Assembly (NCBI RefSeq): GCF_042660205.1
Contig: NZ_JBHSTQ010000002.1
Location: 248,001-312,000, forward strand
Source: Sporolactobacillus kofuensis
GTDB taxonomy: Bacteria; Bacillota; Bacilli; Bacillales; Sporolactobacillaceae
DNA: 64,000 nt
Direction of reading: 5' to 3'
Part shown: in pieces, positions 51,800 through 60,508 of the stretch
How the letters are laid out: each line of letters opens with the position of its first letter
How positions within the stretch are numbered: the stretch's first letter is position 1
Made by a program: the position numbers and the translations under genes
The notes under the pieces: model-generated
Told to the model about the DNA's origin: nothing
The model's input: the letters and a program-made list of their open reading frames with translations, nothing else
Databases searched by the model: none

Positions 51800-53009
51800 G
51801 CTTAAGCAACAATTCCAATCGATCGAGTACCCTCTGATCCTCTTGAAGAGCGGTTGGCAATGACAGTTCTGGCCAATGCCCTGTTTTCAAACGGTAGCTC
51901 CGCCCTGTTTTCTCAGCAATACCTAAGCTCCACAGGTAGTCGAGATAAATGCACAGAGGCCATCTCATCGATTCCTTCGGACAAAGTGGAAGACTGCGCA
52001 AGGCAAAGAGATTGCCCATCCGTCGTTTTTCTGTTTCTCTAATAATCCGCTCCGTAGTGAACCAACAGCCGCTTTCTATGGTGCCCATAAGCAGAACAAG
52101 CCACATTTGCCATAAAAAAGGAGAATTAAGAAAATAGATGGCCGACGCAAGCGGCAACCCAACATAACCAGGCACACAAGAAAATTGTTTTCTATGCTGA
52201 TAAACTTGGTTACGCAACGCGTATTCTTCATTTGATAACCGAGTGGGTGGAGATAACCGCCATTGTCTTTTTGTGGCAAGCCATACCTCTTTAAAAGTTT
52301 TCGATGAAAAACGTTCGGCAGGAGCAGTTAATTGAAAGGGCATAATCTGTGATCTATTGATCATATTTTCCTGGGAAATAAAGCGTGTTTTTGAAATGGG
52401 GAACAGTTGTGTTGCAAGAAGAAAATACTTGGAAACGGAGTCATAGAAACAAACATAGTAAGGTGAAGCAAAAGGATGTTGACCAAGGAAAAGGCGCGAT
52501 TGGCGAATGGATAAAGCAGAAAATCCTGATAATTTCAGTGTTCTTCGGCGTTTGTGAAAACGATTGGCGCCGATTACCCAGACAGGTGTAATTCCATCAT
52601 TTAAGTATCCATAAGATCGTTTCACAAATAAATCTTCTGGGATCAAGCTACATTGATATTCAATCGCTACCGGTTCGATACCGGGTAAATAGATATCCGG
52701 TCTCTGCTGAAGATGACAAAGATAGTGCTCCAATTTAGGCGATCGACCAGCGTCTTGACACCAGCGAAACAAGTCTTCTTTTCCAGACAGATGAGTCGGC
52801 GTTTCTGGTTCGCCTTCGATATGACATCCCTGATGAGGAAGATGGGCAAAGTGCCAGTGCCGCTTTGTGCCCATTTTCAGCATCACCGGTGCTCGGCAGA
52901 TTGGACAGATAAATCCATTTGATCTTCTCAAGCGTACCAGCTCTTGTTTTGATTGATTTGTGTCAAGTAGAGATATTCTGATTTCATCTTTTGTGGCTGC
53001 AATGAGCAA
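51789..53009 (-). CDS. coiA: Competence protein CoiA
   Basis: A 406-residue protein needed for DNA processing after uptake in competent Gram-positive cells. The start LLIAATKDEIRISL is typical of CoiA. A zinc-type site CPICRAPVMLKMGTKRHWHFAH (~45-65) is followed by a nuclease-like region with AIEYQCSLIPEDLF and a long helical C-terminus. I chose the TTG at 53009 because AAAGGTGG is seven bases upstream and homologues begin here. It lies between mecA and pepF as in B. subtilis. Confidence 0.87.
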   Translation of the reverse strand: MLIAATKDEIRISLLDTNQSKQELVRLRRSNGFICPICRAPVMLKMGTKRHWHFAHLPHQGCHIEGEPETPTHLSGKEDLFRWCQDAGRSPKLEHYLCHLQQRPDIYLPGIEPVAIEYQCSLIPEDLFVKRSYGYLNDGITPVWVIGANRFHKRRRTLKLSGFSALSIRQSRLFLGQHPFASPYYVCFYDSVSKYFLLATQLFPISKTRFISQENMINRSQIMPFQLTAPAERFSSKTFKEVWLATKRQWRLSPPTRLSNEEYALRNQVYQHRKQFSCVPGYVGLPLASAIYFLNSPFLWQMWLVLLMGTIESGCWFTTERIIRETEKRRMGNLFALRSLPLCPKESMRWPLCIYLDYLWSLGIAEKTGRSYRLKTGHWPELSLPTALQEDQRVLDRLELLLKHEK

Positions 53010-53192
53010 AGACTCACCACCTTTCATGAACAATGAATTCCATAAGTTCTGAAAAGATTCCTGCTTATCAATCAATTTTTATAAAATGCATAAGCAATGA
53101 CGAGTGGTGCGCAACAGTTGCGGTTATAGGTTGATTGCCTTTGGATGAGTGGTGATGCATGTACGACCAATATTTGGATAGATATCAATAAC

Positions 53193-53222
53193 AGAGAGCT
53201 TGCCTGTTTGGCAAGCTCTCTG
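53193..53222 (-). terminator. Hairpin after mecA, probable terminator
   Basis: A strong stem AGAGAGCTTGCC / GGCAAGCTCTCT with only a weak T-tract (TGTTATT) on the minus strand. Confidence 0.6.
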
Positions 53223-53248
53223 TTACAAAATATTGTCTCTTTTTCCTT

Positions 53249-53956
53249 TTAATCACGTAAGGGAAAATGAGATTTAATTGTCTCCAACGCATGATCGTGA
53301 ATCAATTCTTTCCCATACTCCTGAAGGATAAAATGCGTTAAACTGGTATCTAATCCAAATTCAAGCATTTTGCTTAAATCATCGTCTTGGCTTTCATCTG
53401 ACAACGCATCATCAAATGTCAATTGTATATAATATCGATTTTTATATGCGAATAATGCAGTATCCATGGCTTCATGCGTTTGAAATGCATGACTTAATGC
53501 AATGAGATTTTCGAAATCGTCAAATTCAATAATGAATGAAATTGGCTGAACAGCGCCTAACTCCTCTTCACCTTGTTCCATATCGGCGTTATCTTTGGAC
53601 TCTTGGCCTTCCGAGATCTCCTCCTGTTCAAATTCTCTATCTTCGCGTTCATTGATTGGTATATCCAAATGTTTATCTTCTGAGATCGGGAGCTGCAAAT
53701 TTGATCCGTCTTTGGAAAGTTGAGCACGGGTTACAATTATTTCCATCCCTTTTTCCAATGCCTGAACCTGGATCCATAGCGGTCCTTCAAGAGAGAAGGA
53801 TTCTTGGTTATGTGCTTCATCCATCATTTGCCAGAACAATTCTTCACTCCGGTCTCGATTGTACCAAATCTCTTCACGGTCAAAGCCAAGATCTTCGATA
53901 TCCAAATAACTGATATAGAATTTTAATGTGTTTTCATTTATTCGTTCGATCTTCAT
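53249..53956 (-). CDS. mecA: Adaptor protein MecA
   Basis: A 235-residue adaptor that targets ComK and other proteins to ClpCP. The N-terminal substrate-binding domain starts MKIERINENTLKFYIS with EDLGFDREEIWYNRDRSEELFW (key residues); a long acidic linker rich in Glu/Asp/Gln (~95-135) leads to the ClpC-binding C-terminal domain (~140-235, with FEDLIAL-like FENLIALSHAF). GGGAGAG precedes the ATG at 53956; the upstream frame was not used. The gene adjoins coiA and yjbE. Confidence 0.93.
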   Translation of the reverse strand: MKIERINENTLKFYISYLDIEDLGFDREEIWYNRDRSEELFWQMMDEAHNQESFSLEGPLWIQVQALEKGMEIIVTRAQLSKDGSNLQLPISEDKHLDIPINEREDREFEQEEISEGQESKDNADMEQGEEELGAVQPISFIIEFDDFENLIALSHAFQTHEAMDTALFAYKNRYYIQLTFDDALSDESQDDDLSKMLEFGLDTSLTHFILQEYGKELIHDHALETIKSHFPLRD

Positions 53957-54250
53957 CGCTATCTCTCCCTTCTTCTTCACTAGTATGGGAGTGACCAAGT
54001 GTCATTGGGACAACATGTATCCTGTACTTCTATTGTATGATAAATCTTTCGTTATTGAAATATATAATGATCCGCATTTAAAATATTCCGCACTTGCCTT
54101 CTCAGCAAGATAATCCGTTAATTGCTTCATCTTATTGGTAGAAGAAGCACTTTATGCACAAAACATTACGAAACTTTGTCCATGATAATGACCGGAATGA
54201 TTCAGGACAAGTCCGCATAAGTTGAAACGGAGACAGAGGAAAGGAGCTCT

Positions 54251-54940
54251 ATGCGCATGTCTTTTGATTTCAACACCTTACTCTTCATCATAAAAATTAT
54301 TTTTATAGATATCATTTTAGGAGGAGACAATGCGGTAGTCATTGCTCTTGCCTGTCGCAGGCTCGGTGAAAGGCAGAGAAATCAAGCGATATTCCTAGGT
54401 ACAGGACTTGCTGTTGTTGTCCGTATAGCACTTACAGCAATGGTCGTTTCATTACTTAATATTCCTTTTCTTCTCCTAGCAGGCGGGCTTTTTCTCATTA
54501 TGATTGCTCTCCGATTGATGACCAATAAGGAGGAAGAACACCACATCCGTGCCGGTTCCTCCTTATTAGCAGCGGTTCGCACCATAGTCCTTGCGGATGT
54601 TGTCATGGGGTTTGATAATATGTTAGCGATCGCCGGTGCTTCAAAAGGCCATATCGGTTATATTGCAATTGGGCTCATTGTGTCCGTGCCCATTATTGTA
54701 TGGGGGAGCAAACTCATTCTGATTGCTATGGAACACTTCCCTTTACTCATCTATTTGGGCGGAGGCGTTTTGGGCTACACCGCATCAGAAATGATTCTGG
54801 ACGAGCCAAAATTGCACGGATTTTTTAATGCATATCCACAATGTTCTTACCTGTTACCTGTCCTATTGATTACTGCTTTACTAATGGTCAGTTGGTTAAC
54901 CAATGTTTTCTCTTCTCGTCAAGTCACTGATAAATCATAA
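54251..54940 (+). CDS. yjbE: TerC-family metal transporter YjbE
   Basis: A 229-residue membrane protein with about seven helices. The two Asp motifs of the family are present: DIILGGDNAVVIAL (helix 1) and ADVVMGFDNMLAIAG (helix 4), thought to carry Mn2+ out of the cell or to metalate secreted enzymes. AAAGGAG precedes the ATG at 54251 with short spacing; ATG at 54257 is an alternative. The yybP-ykoY manganese riboswitch often seen before such genes was not found in the 290-base leader. It is between mecA and spx as in B. subtilis. Confidence 0.87.
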   Translation: MRMSFDFNTLLFIIKIIFIDIILGGDNAVVIALACRRLGERQRNQAIFLGTGLAVVVRIALTAMVVSLLNIPFLLLAGGLFLIMIALRLMTNKEEEHHIRAGSSLLAAVRTIVLADVVMGFDNMLAIAGASKGHIGYIAIGLIVSVPIIVWGSKLILIAMEHFPLLIYLGGGVLGYTASEMILDEPKLHGFFNAYPQCSYLLPVLLITALLMVSWLTNVFSSRQVTDKS

Positions 54941-54958
54941 CTCATTCAGAATAATTGT

Positions 54959-54988
54959 AACGGCCGTCCGGAAACGGACGGCCGTTTT
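54959..54988 (+). terminator. Rho-independent terminator of yjbE
   Basis: AACGGCCGTCCG-GAAA-CGGACGGCCGTTTT; very stable GNRA-type loop. Confidence 0.9.
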
Positions 54989-55048
54989 AACATGATTATC
55001 TAAACCAAAAAATCCTTATTGAATCAACTTGGTTTCTAAAAGATGACT

Positions 55049-55444
55049 TTAGTTAACCAAGCGCTGCGCTTCTTGAAGTTGGAAGGTCCGTACCTTTCTA
55101 GGAAGAAAACGACGGATTTCATCATCGTTGTAGCCGACCTGCAACCGTTTGTCGTCAAGCATAATTGGGCGGCGCAACAAACCTGGGTTATCTTTAATTA
55201 ACTCAAAGAGTTGCTGAATAGACATTGTTTCCAATTGAATATTCAACTCTTGAAATGCCTTAGATCGTGTTGAAATAATTTCATCTGTCCCGTTCTCAGT
55301 CATACGTAGAATATCCTTAATTTCTTCGATAGACAACGGTTCGGAGAAAATGTTCCGTTCTTTAAATGGTATGTCATGTTCCTTAAGCCAAGCTTTCGCC
55401 TTTCTGCAAGATGTGCAGCTTGGGGATGTATAAAGTGTGACCAT
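55049..55444 (-). CDS. spx: Transcriptional regulator Spx
   Basis: A 131-residue ArsC-fold regulator that binds RNA polymerase alpha subunit under disulfide stress. The redox switch CTSC sits at Cys10-Cys13 of MVTLYTSPSCTSCRKAKAWL, and the RPI motif LLRRPIMLDDKRLQVGY follows (~90). Length is exactly that of B. subtilis Spx. AAAGGAGG lies seven bases before the ATG at 55444; a longer frame upstream was rejected. Its degradation adaptor gene spxH lies in the same block. Confidence 0.95.
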   Translation of the reverse strand: MVTLYTSPSCTSCRKAKAWLKEHDIPFKERNIFSEPLSIEEIKDILRMTENGTDEIISTRSKAFQELNIQLETMSIQQLFELIKDNPGLLRRPIMLDDKRLQVGYNDDEIRRFLPRKVRTFQLQEAQRLVN

Positions 55445-55645
55445 TTTTTTCCCTCCTTTGGATAATAGAAACTTTCTATTCTTCTCTGAGGCTAACTTTA
55501 TTATATAATAATTCTTATAAATTTTATACCCTTTTTTATATGAAAATAATCTCACATTTCTTCGATATATGTGCTTTTTTCGTCATTGTTCGACACGAAA
55601 TATTTTTTCATTATAATTGTTCATTCTCATTTCGGTATTGAGAAT

Positions 55646-55678
55646 GTAAAAAGGACTCCTCAAATGTCGAGAAGTCCT
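55646..55678 (-). terminator. Terminator of the 42-residue gene
   Basis: AGGACT(T)CTC / GAG(G)AGTCCT stem followed on the minus strand by TTTTTAC. Confidence 0.75.
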
Positions 55679-55715
55679 ACTCACCATTCATTATATTGGA
55701 ATTCATCCCATCACA

Positions 55716-55844
55716 TTAAGCAGGTAATTTCAAATTAGCCGACGGTGCGTCCTGTGACTTAGGTTGTAATTGCCCCAAGGTCTCTTTCAGCCATTTCCTA
55801 ATGGAATGTTTCCGCCTCCGTCTTACTTCCTTAGGTTTCACCAA
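55716..55844 (-). CDS. 42-residue arginine-rich protein
   Basis: A tiny gene: (M)VKPKEVRRRRKHSIRKWLK then ETLGQLQPKSQ and a hydrophobic end LKLPA. AAGGAGGAG lies six bases before the TTG at 55844 (or nine before an in-frame GTG at 55841), and a proper terminator follows, which makes translation credible. No family recognised. The basic head followed by a short amphipathic end could be a nucleic-acid-binding or membrane-active peptide; this is only inferred. Confidence 0.5.
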   Translation of the reverse strand: MVKPKEVRRRRKHSIRKWLKETLGQLQPKSQDAPSANLKLPA

Positions 55845-56153
55845 CGATCTCCTCCTTAATTTACTGCATTGATTTTATGTTCTGAATCCTCATCAGAGCA
55901 TTCTCTGTCTGACTTTATTCTCAACCGTCCCACACTACTTGTCAAGAGCTCACTTTATTACGAAGGAACCATTCATTCTCATCTACTTGAGATTGAAGTT
56001 CGATTATGATAAGCTTGGACACCAATAAATACTTTATGAGCATCATGTATTCCTCACTATGAGCCCAAAAATGCCTTTAAGAAGCATTCCTTTTATTAAT
56101 ATACGTGAGCGAATCAAAAAGTATTCAAAAAGATGATCTGAGGAAGTGAGTCT
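55845..56153. other. Gene-free stretch between two divergent small genes
   Basis: A 309-base AT-rich region between the 42-residue minus-strand gene and the 53-residue plus-strand gene. I see no frame with a start and binding site, and no clear operator. Confidence 0.4.
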
Positions 56154-56315
56154 ATGTTGCGTATGATCACGATTATTTTCGCTCTTCTTCTTGTGGTGTC
56201 CATTACTTTATATCATTTTTTTCAAATCTTATCTATGTCAATCATCACTTTTTTGCTCGTATTAACCTTACTTAGTTTTATTGCTCAACTCATGCTTAAT
56301 CGTCGAAAAAAATAA
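56154..56315 (+). CDS. 53-residue two-helix membrane protein
   Basis: Two hydrophobic segments (MLRMITIIFALLLVVSITLY and the Leu-rich second half) and a short basic tail NRRKK. GAGGAAGTGAG lies upstream of the ATG at 56154. No family recognised; it could be a stress-type small membrane protein. It is convergent with oppF and shares a hairpin with it. Confidence 0.5.
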   Translation: MLRMITIIFALLLVVSITLYHFFQILSMSIITFLLVLTLLSFIAQLMLNRRKK

Positions 56316-56346
56316 TTCCCGTTACCGTTTGCGGTAATGGGAATTA
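56307..56346 (-). terminator. Terminator of the opp operon
   Basis: AATTCCC(A)TTACC / GGTAA(C)GGGAATT stem with ATTATTTTTTTCG on the minus strand. Confidence 0.8.
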
Positions 56347-56355
56347 TTCATCTTC

Positions 56356-57351
56356 TTACACATTATTTGCTTTTATTTCTTCATCATGCAAGTGGCAAGC
56401 AACCCAATGCCCTTCTTCAGCCTCATGCCATTTTGGCCGTACTTTGGCACAAATATCCATAGCAAATGGGCAACGTGTTCTAAATCTGCACCCGCTTGGA
56501 GGATCGATTGGGCTTGGAACATCGCCTTCAAGAATAATCCGTTCGCGTGAACGCTCAACTTCCGGATCAGCCACAGGGATCGCAGATAAAAGTGATTTTG
56601 TATAAGGATGAAGCGGATGTTCATACAATTCGTCACTCGTTGCAAGTTCTGCCATGTTTCCAAGATACATAACACCTACACGGTCACTAATATGTTTTAC
56701 CATTGACAGATCGTGGGCAATAAACAAGAACGTTAAGCCTTGCTTTTCTTGAAGTTCCTGAAGCAGATTGACGACCTGAGCTTGAATTGAAACATCCAAT
56801 GCTGAAATGGGTTCGTCAGCAATGATAAAGTCTGGGTCAACAGCAAGTGCCCTTGCAATTCCTATACGTTGCCTCTGCCCACCACTGAATTCATGTGGAT
56901 AGCGATTGGCGTGTTCACGGTTTAATCCTACTGTTTCGAGCAATTCATAAACACGATCTATCCGTTCCTTCGGTGACTTTGCCAAATGATGAATATCAAT
57001 GCCCTCAGCAATGATATCTTTGACCATCATTCGTGGATTAAGGGAAGCATATGGATCCTGAAAAATCATCTGCATCCGTCTGCTCAAATTCTTCTTCGCT
57101 TTTGTTGACAATTTGCCGGCAATGTCTTCACCATCAAAGATCACTTCACCGTCTGTCGGTTCATATAAGCGAAGAATTGTCCGTCCGGTAGTTGACTTCC
57201 CACATCCTGATTCACCAACAAGTCCTAATGTTTCGCCTTTGTAAATATCAAAGCTGACTTCATCAACCGCTTTGAGTATCTCTTTTCGGGAAATGTTAAA
57301 ATACTTCTTCAAATTTTTGACTTGAAGCAGTTTCTCTCTAGAATCAGTCAT
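56356..57351 (-). CDS. oppF: Oligopeptide ABC transporter ATPase OppF
   Basis: A 331-residue ATPase of the peptide importer. Walker A GESGCGKST (~45), signature FSGGQRQRIGIARAL (~155), Walker B IIADEPISALDV, and the C-terminal oligopeptide family extension with RFRTRCPFAMDIC. It overlaps the oppD end by 8 bases. It pairs with OppD to power import through OppBC. Confidence 0.92.
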   Translation of the reverse strand: MTDSREKLLQVKNLKKYFNISRKEILKAVDEVSFDIYKGETLGLVGESGCGKSTTGRTILRLYEPTDGEVIFDGEDIAGKLSTKAKKNLSRRMQMIFQDPYASLNPRMMVKDIIAEGIDIHHLAKSPKERIDRVYELLETVGLNREHANRYPHEFSGGQRQRIGIARALAVDPDFIIADEPISALDVSIQAQVVNLLQELQEKQGLTFLFIAHDLSMVKHISDRVGVMYLGNMAELATSDELYEHPLHPYTKSLLSAIPVADPEVERSRERIILEGDVPSPIDPPSGCRFRTRCPFAMDICAKVRPKWHEAEEGHWVACHLHDEEIKANNV

Positions 57352-58369
57352 TGTTCGTTCCCCCTACACCGATCGTCTCCGGCGGAGCAACTTTTGGCGC
57401 CCGTTCATCGAGCAACCAACAAGCTGCCTTCTGCGTTGCCGATAATTCCGTATACTCAGGCATATGAGTTGTGCATACGTTCATTGCATGAGGACATCTT
57501 GCCGCAAATGGACATCCTTTTGGAGGATCACTTAAATCCGGAGGTGTTCCAGGAATTGCAAGCAATTTATCTGTTTTCGCATGTAGCTTCGGCATCGATG
57601 CAAGAAGGCCCCATGTATACGGATGTTTCGGGTGATAAAAAAGTTCATCCAATGTTCCCGTTTCAACAATTTTACCGCCATACATAACAGCCACACGCTG
57701 TGCAATATTCGCCACGACACCTAAGTCGTGCGTAATCAAAATAATTGCAGTACCTGTTTTCTTTTGCAGGTCACGCATCAAGTCAAGAATTTGTGCCTGA
57801 ATCGTTACGTCTAGCGCCGTTGTTGGTTCATCGGCGATCAAGATTTTAGGATTGCATGCTAATGCAATCGCAATAACAACACGTTGACGCATACCGCCTG
57901 AGAATTGATGTGGATATTCATCGACACGTTTCTCCGGCTTCGGAATGCCAACCAGTTTCAGCAATTCAATGGCCCGCTCACGCGCATCATGTTTTGACAT
58001 ACCTTGATGCTTAATTAAGCTTTCCATAATTTGTTTGCCGATTTTCATAGTAGGATTTAATGCAGTCATCGGATCCTGAAAGATCATTGATATTTCTTTT
58101 CCTCTGATTTTCTGCATTTGTTTCTCACTATATTGAACAAGGTCCTTACCTTCAAACGATATACTTCCTTTTGCGATCTCACCAGGAGGATTTGGAATCA
58201 ACCCCATGATTGCTTTGGAAGTCACGGATTTACCTGATCCGGATTCACCGACAATTGCAAGAGTTTCACCAACATTCAAGTCGAGGCTAACTCCGCGGAC
58301 AGCTTGAACACGACGTCCAATCAAGTTAAATTGAACGTGCAAATCATTAATTTCAAGTAATTTACTCAC
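57344..58369 (-). CDS. oppD: Oligopeptide ABC transporter ATPase OppD
   Basis: A 341-residue ATPase with Walker A GESGSGKSVT, signature FSGGMRQRVVIAIAL, Walker B LIADEPTTALDV and the C-terminal FAARCPHAMNVC Cys pattern. The GTG start at 58369 has AGGAGG six bases upstream. Translationally coupled to oppF. Confidence 0.92.
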   Translation of the reverse strand: MSKLLEINDLHVQFNLIGRRVQAVRGVSLDLNVGETLAIVGESGSGKSVTSKAIMGLIPNPPGEIAKGSISFEGKDLVQYSEKQMQKIRGKEISMIFQDPMTALNPTMKIGKQIMESLIKHQGMSKHDARERAIELLKLVGIPKPEKRVDEYPHQFSGGMRQRVVIAIALACNPKILIADEPTTALDVTIQAQILDLMRDLQKKTGTAIILITHDLGVVANIAQRVAVMYGGKIVETGTLDELFYHPKHPYTWGLLASMPKLHAKTDKLLAIPGTPPDLSDPPKGCPFAARCPHAMNVCTTHMPEYTELSATQKAACWLLDERAPKVAPPETIGVGGTNND

Positions 58370-58383
58370 GATTCTACCTCCTG

Positions 58384-59391
58384 TTAATGGCGTAACTTCG
58401 GATCGAAAGCATCACGAAGACCATTTCCAATAAGATTAAACGCAATTAGCAAGAGACAAATAACAAGCCCAGGATACACGGTCTGATATGGATGCAACTG
58501 CAGTACTTCATAACCACTGTTGATCAAAGAACCCAGCGAAGCCTGTGGCTCGCGAATTCCTAATCCGATAAAACTCAAAAATGCTTCAAAGAAGATCGCC
58601 GATGGAATAGAGAACATGGTATTAATAATGATCATTCCTAAAGAATTTGGGATCATATGTTTAAAGATAATTCGAGAGTGACTCGCTCCTAATGAGGTGG
58701 AAGCAAGAACAAATTCTTGATTTTTTAGCTTTAACATTTCTCCACGGACAATTCGAGCCATAGCAATCCAGTTTGTTGCCATAATTGCGATCGTAATCGG
58801 TATAAGGCCAGGCTTCATCACAAGTATAAGCAGGATAATCCAGACAAGACTAGGGATACCAGATATAATCTCCAAGATACGTTGAAGAATGTTATCCGTA
58901 CGTCCACCGAAGTAACCTGAAATACCTCCGTATGTAACCCCGATAAATACATCCACCAAAGTTGCGATTAGTGCAATAATCAACGAAATTTGAGTACCAT
59001 CCCATGTACGCGACCAAAGATCTCGGCCCAGTTGATCTGTTCCGAACCAAAAATCTTTTTTAATCCCATGTTGTTGGTACACATCAATGCCGTCTTCCTT
59101 ACCACTGAAAAATGGGAGCCACGATAAAGCTGCAATACGTGGGGGAAGATTTGAGCGATTTAGATCCTGATCTGTTGGACCGTAGTTATTCAGATGCGGA
59201 CCAATCAGTGCCATCAGAACAATGGCAATGACAATAATCAGAGAAGCTACCGCTCCTTTATTTTGAACAAAACGTCGGAAAGCATCTTTCCATACGCTAA
59301 CTACTTCACCTGAAATTTTTTCGTTTGCCGATTGATCAAGTTCTGCCGGCAGAAACATGTCCTTTGTAATACTTTCATTTGCCGCTGCCAT
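58384..59391 (-). CDS. oppC: Oligopeptide ABC transporter permease OppC
   Basis: A 335-residue inner permease of the importer, with an N-terminal soluble tail, six membrane helices, and the EAA-type loop SLGASHSRIIFKHMIPNSLG (~235) for contact with the ATPases. Its ATG shares the A of the oppB stop (TAATG) with GGAGG just upstream. Confidence 0.92.
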   Translation of the reverse strand: MAAANESITKDMFLPAELDQSANEKISGEVVSVWKDAFRRFVQNKGAVASLIIVIAIVLMALIGPHLNNYGPTDQDLNRSNLPPRIAALSWLPFFSGKEDGIDVYQQHGIKKDFWFGTDQLGRDLWSRTWDGTQISLIIALIATLVDVFIGVTYGGISGYFGGRTDNILQRILEIISGIPSLVWIILLILVMKPGLIPITIAIMATNWIAMARIVRGEMLKLKNQEFVLASTSLGASHSRIIFKHMIPNSLGMIIINTMFSIPSAIFFEAFLSFIGLGIREPQASLGSLINSGYEVLQLHPYQTVYPGLVICLLLIAFNLIGNGLRDAFDPKLRH

Positions 59392-60317
59392 TAAGCTCGA
59401 CCTCCTGACACACGTATTCTTGGATCAATAATTCCATAGAGAATATCCACTACAAATATCGATAAAATAAATAATCCTGCATAGAGTTCGGTTGTACCCA
59501 TAATCATTGGATAATCATTCGTTGTAATTGAAGATACATACTGTGAACCAATTCCTGGAATACCGAATATGCTTTCAATAACAAGAGATCCTGTAATAAT
59601 AGCTGCAGTCAGTGGCCCCAAAATGGTCACAACGGGAATCAGTGCATTTCTGATCGCATGCTTATAAACGATCGCTGCTCTCGATAAGCCTTTCGCCTGC
59701 GCCGTTACAATATAATCCTGATTGATCACTTCAACCATTTCAGTACGCATAAAGAGTGCAACTTCAGCAAGTACGCCGACAGCAAGTGAAATCACGGGAA
59801 GCACGTGAGAGCTTGGCCCATTCCAACCTGCAACCGGAAATAACTGAACGTACACACCTAGAAAATATTGCAACACTCCTGCAAAAATGAATGAAGGAAT
59901 AGATATACCTAAAACCGAGAAAACCATCGTTCCCCAATCCAGAACTTTTCCACGATGTAATCCTGCGATTATACCAAGAAGAATTCCGAAAATTGTTCCA
60001 AGAATAATCGCTTCAAGGCCAAGGTCCATGGAAACTGGGAATTTTGCCATTAATAGAGTTGACACCGATTCATTCCCAAACTGAAATGAACCACCCATAT
60101 CTCCATGAAGCAGATTCCATAAGTACTTAACATACTGGACAGCAACCGGTTGATCCAAACCATAGTAATGTTTTAATTGATTAATTTGTACCGGACTCAA
60201 TTTTGGGTTTTGGAATGGTGTGCCAGGTAACAGTTTCATAGACAGAAAAGTCAACGTAATGACAACATAGAATGTGACACACATATACCCTAATCGTTTC
60301 AGAACATAACGCCCCAC
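59391..60317 (-). CDS. oppB: Oligopeptide ABC transporter permease OppB
   Basis: A 308-residue permease with six membrane helices and the EAA loop AKGLSRAAIVYKHAIRNAL. GRYVLKRLGYM at the start matches OppB well. I chose the GTG at 60317 with GGGAGG ten bases upstream; the ATG frame reaching 60356 includes an unlikely extra leader. A hairpin separates it from oppA. Confidence 0.9.
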   Translation of the reverse strand: MGRYVLKRLGYMCVTFYVVITLTFLSMKLLPGTPFQNPKLSPVQINQLKHYYGLDQPVAVQYVKYLWNLLHGDMGGSFQFGNESVSTLLMAKFPVSMDLGLEAIILGTIFGILLGIIAGLHRGKVLDWGTMVFSVLGISIPSFIFAGVLQYFLGVYVQLFPVAGWNGPSSHVLPVISLAVGVLAEVALFMRTEMVEVINQDYIVTAQAKGLSRAAIVYKHAIRNALIPVVTILGPLTAAIITGSLVIESIFGIPGIGSQYVSSITTNDYPMIMGTTELYAGLFILSIFVVDILYGIIDPRIRVSGGRA

Positions 60318-60425
60318 TGGGTTAGAACCTCCCATGAAAATCATAATATAACACATATCTATTTTTTATTTCATCGTGATCAACGTAATAAACTGTTCAT
60401 TATTTTTAAATTTTTAAAATAATGA

Positions 60426-60460
60426 AGGAGAGCATATGTATTACCAACATATACTCTCCT
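60426..60460 (-). promoter_or_regulatory. oppA-oppB intergenic stem-loop
   Basis: GGAGAG(T)ATATGT / ACATAT(G)CTCTCC imperfect stem with a weak T-tract after it. It may act as a partial terminator or 3' stabiliser, giving more oppA than oppBCDF mRNA. Confidence 0.55.
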
Positions 60461-60508
60461 CCCACAACAGTTTTCCAATAAACTTGATTCAAAAGTCTTG
60501 TGTTTGTC

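Noticed and set aside
53957..54250. A manganese (yybP-ykoY) riboswitch before yjbE
   Set aside because: The conserved riboswitch core sequences expected for this class are not visible in the leader.
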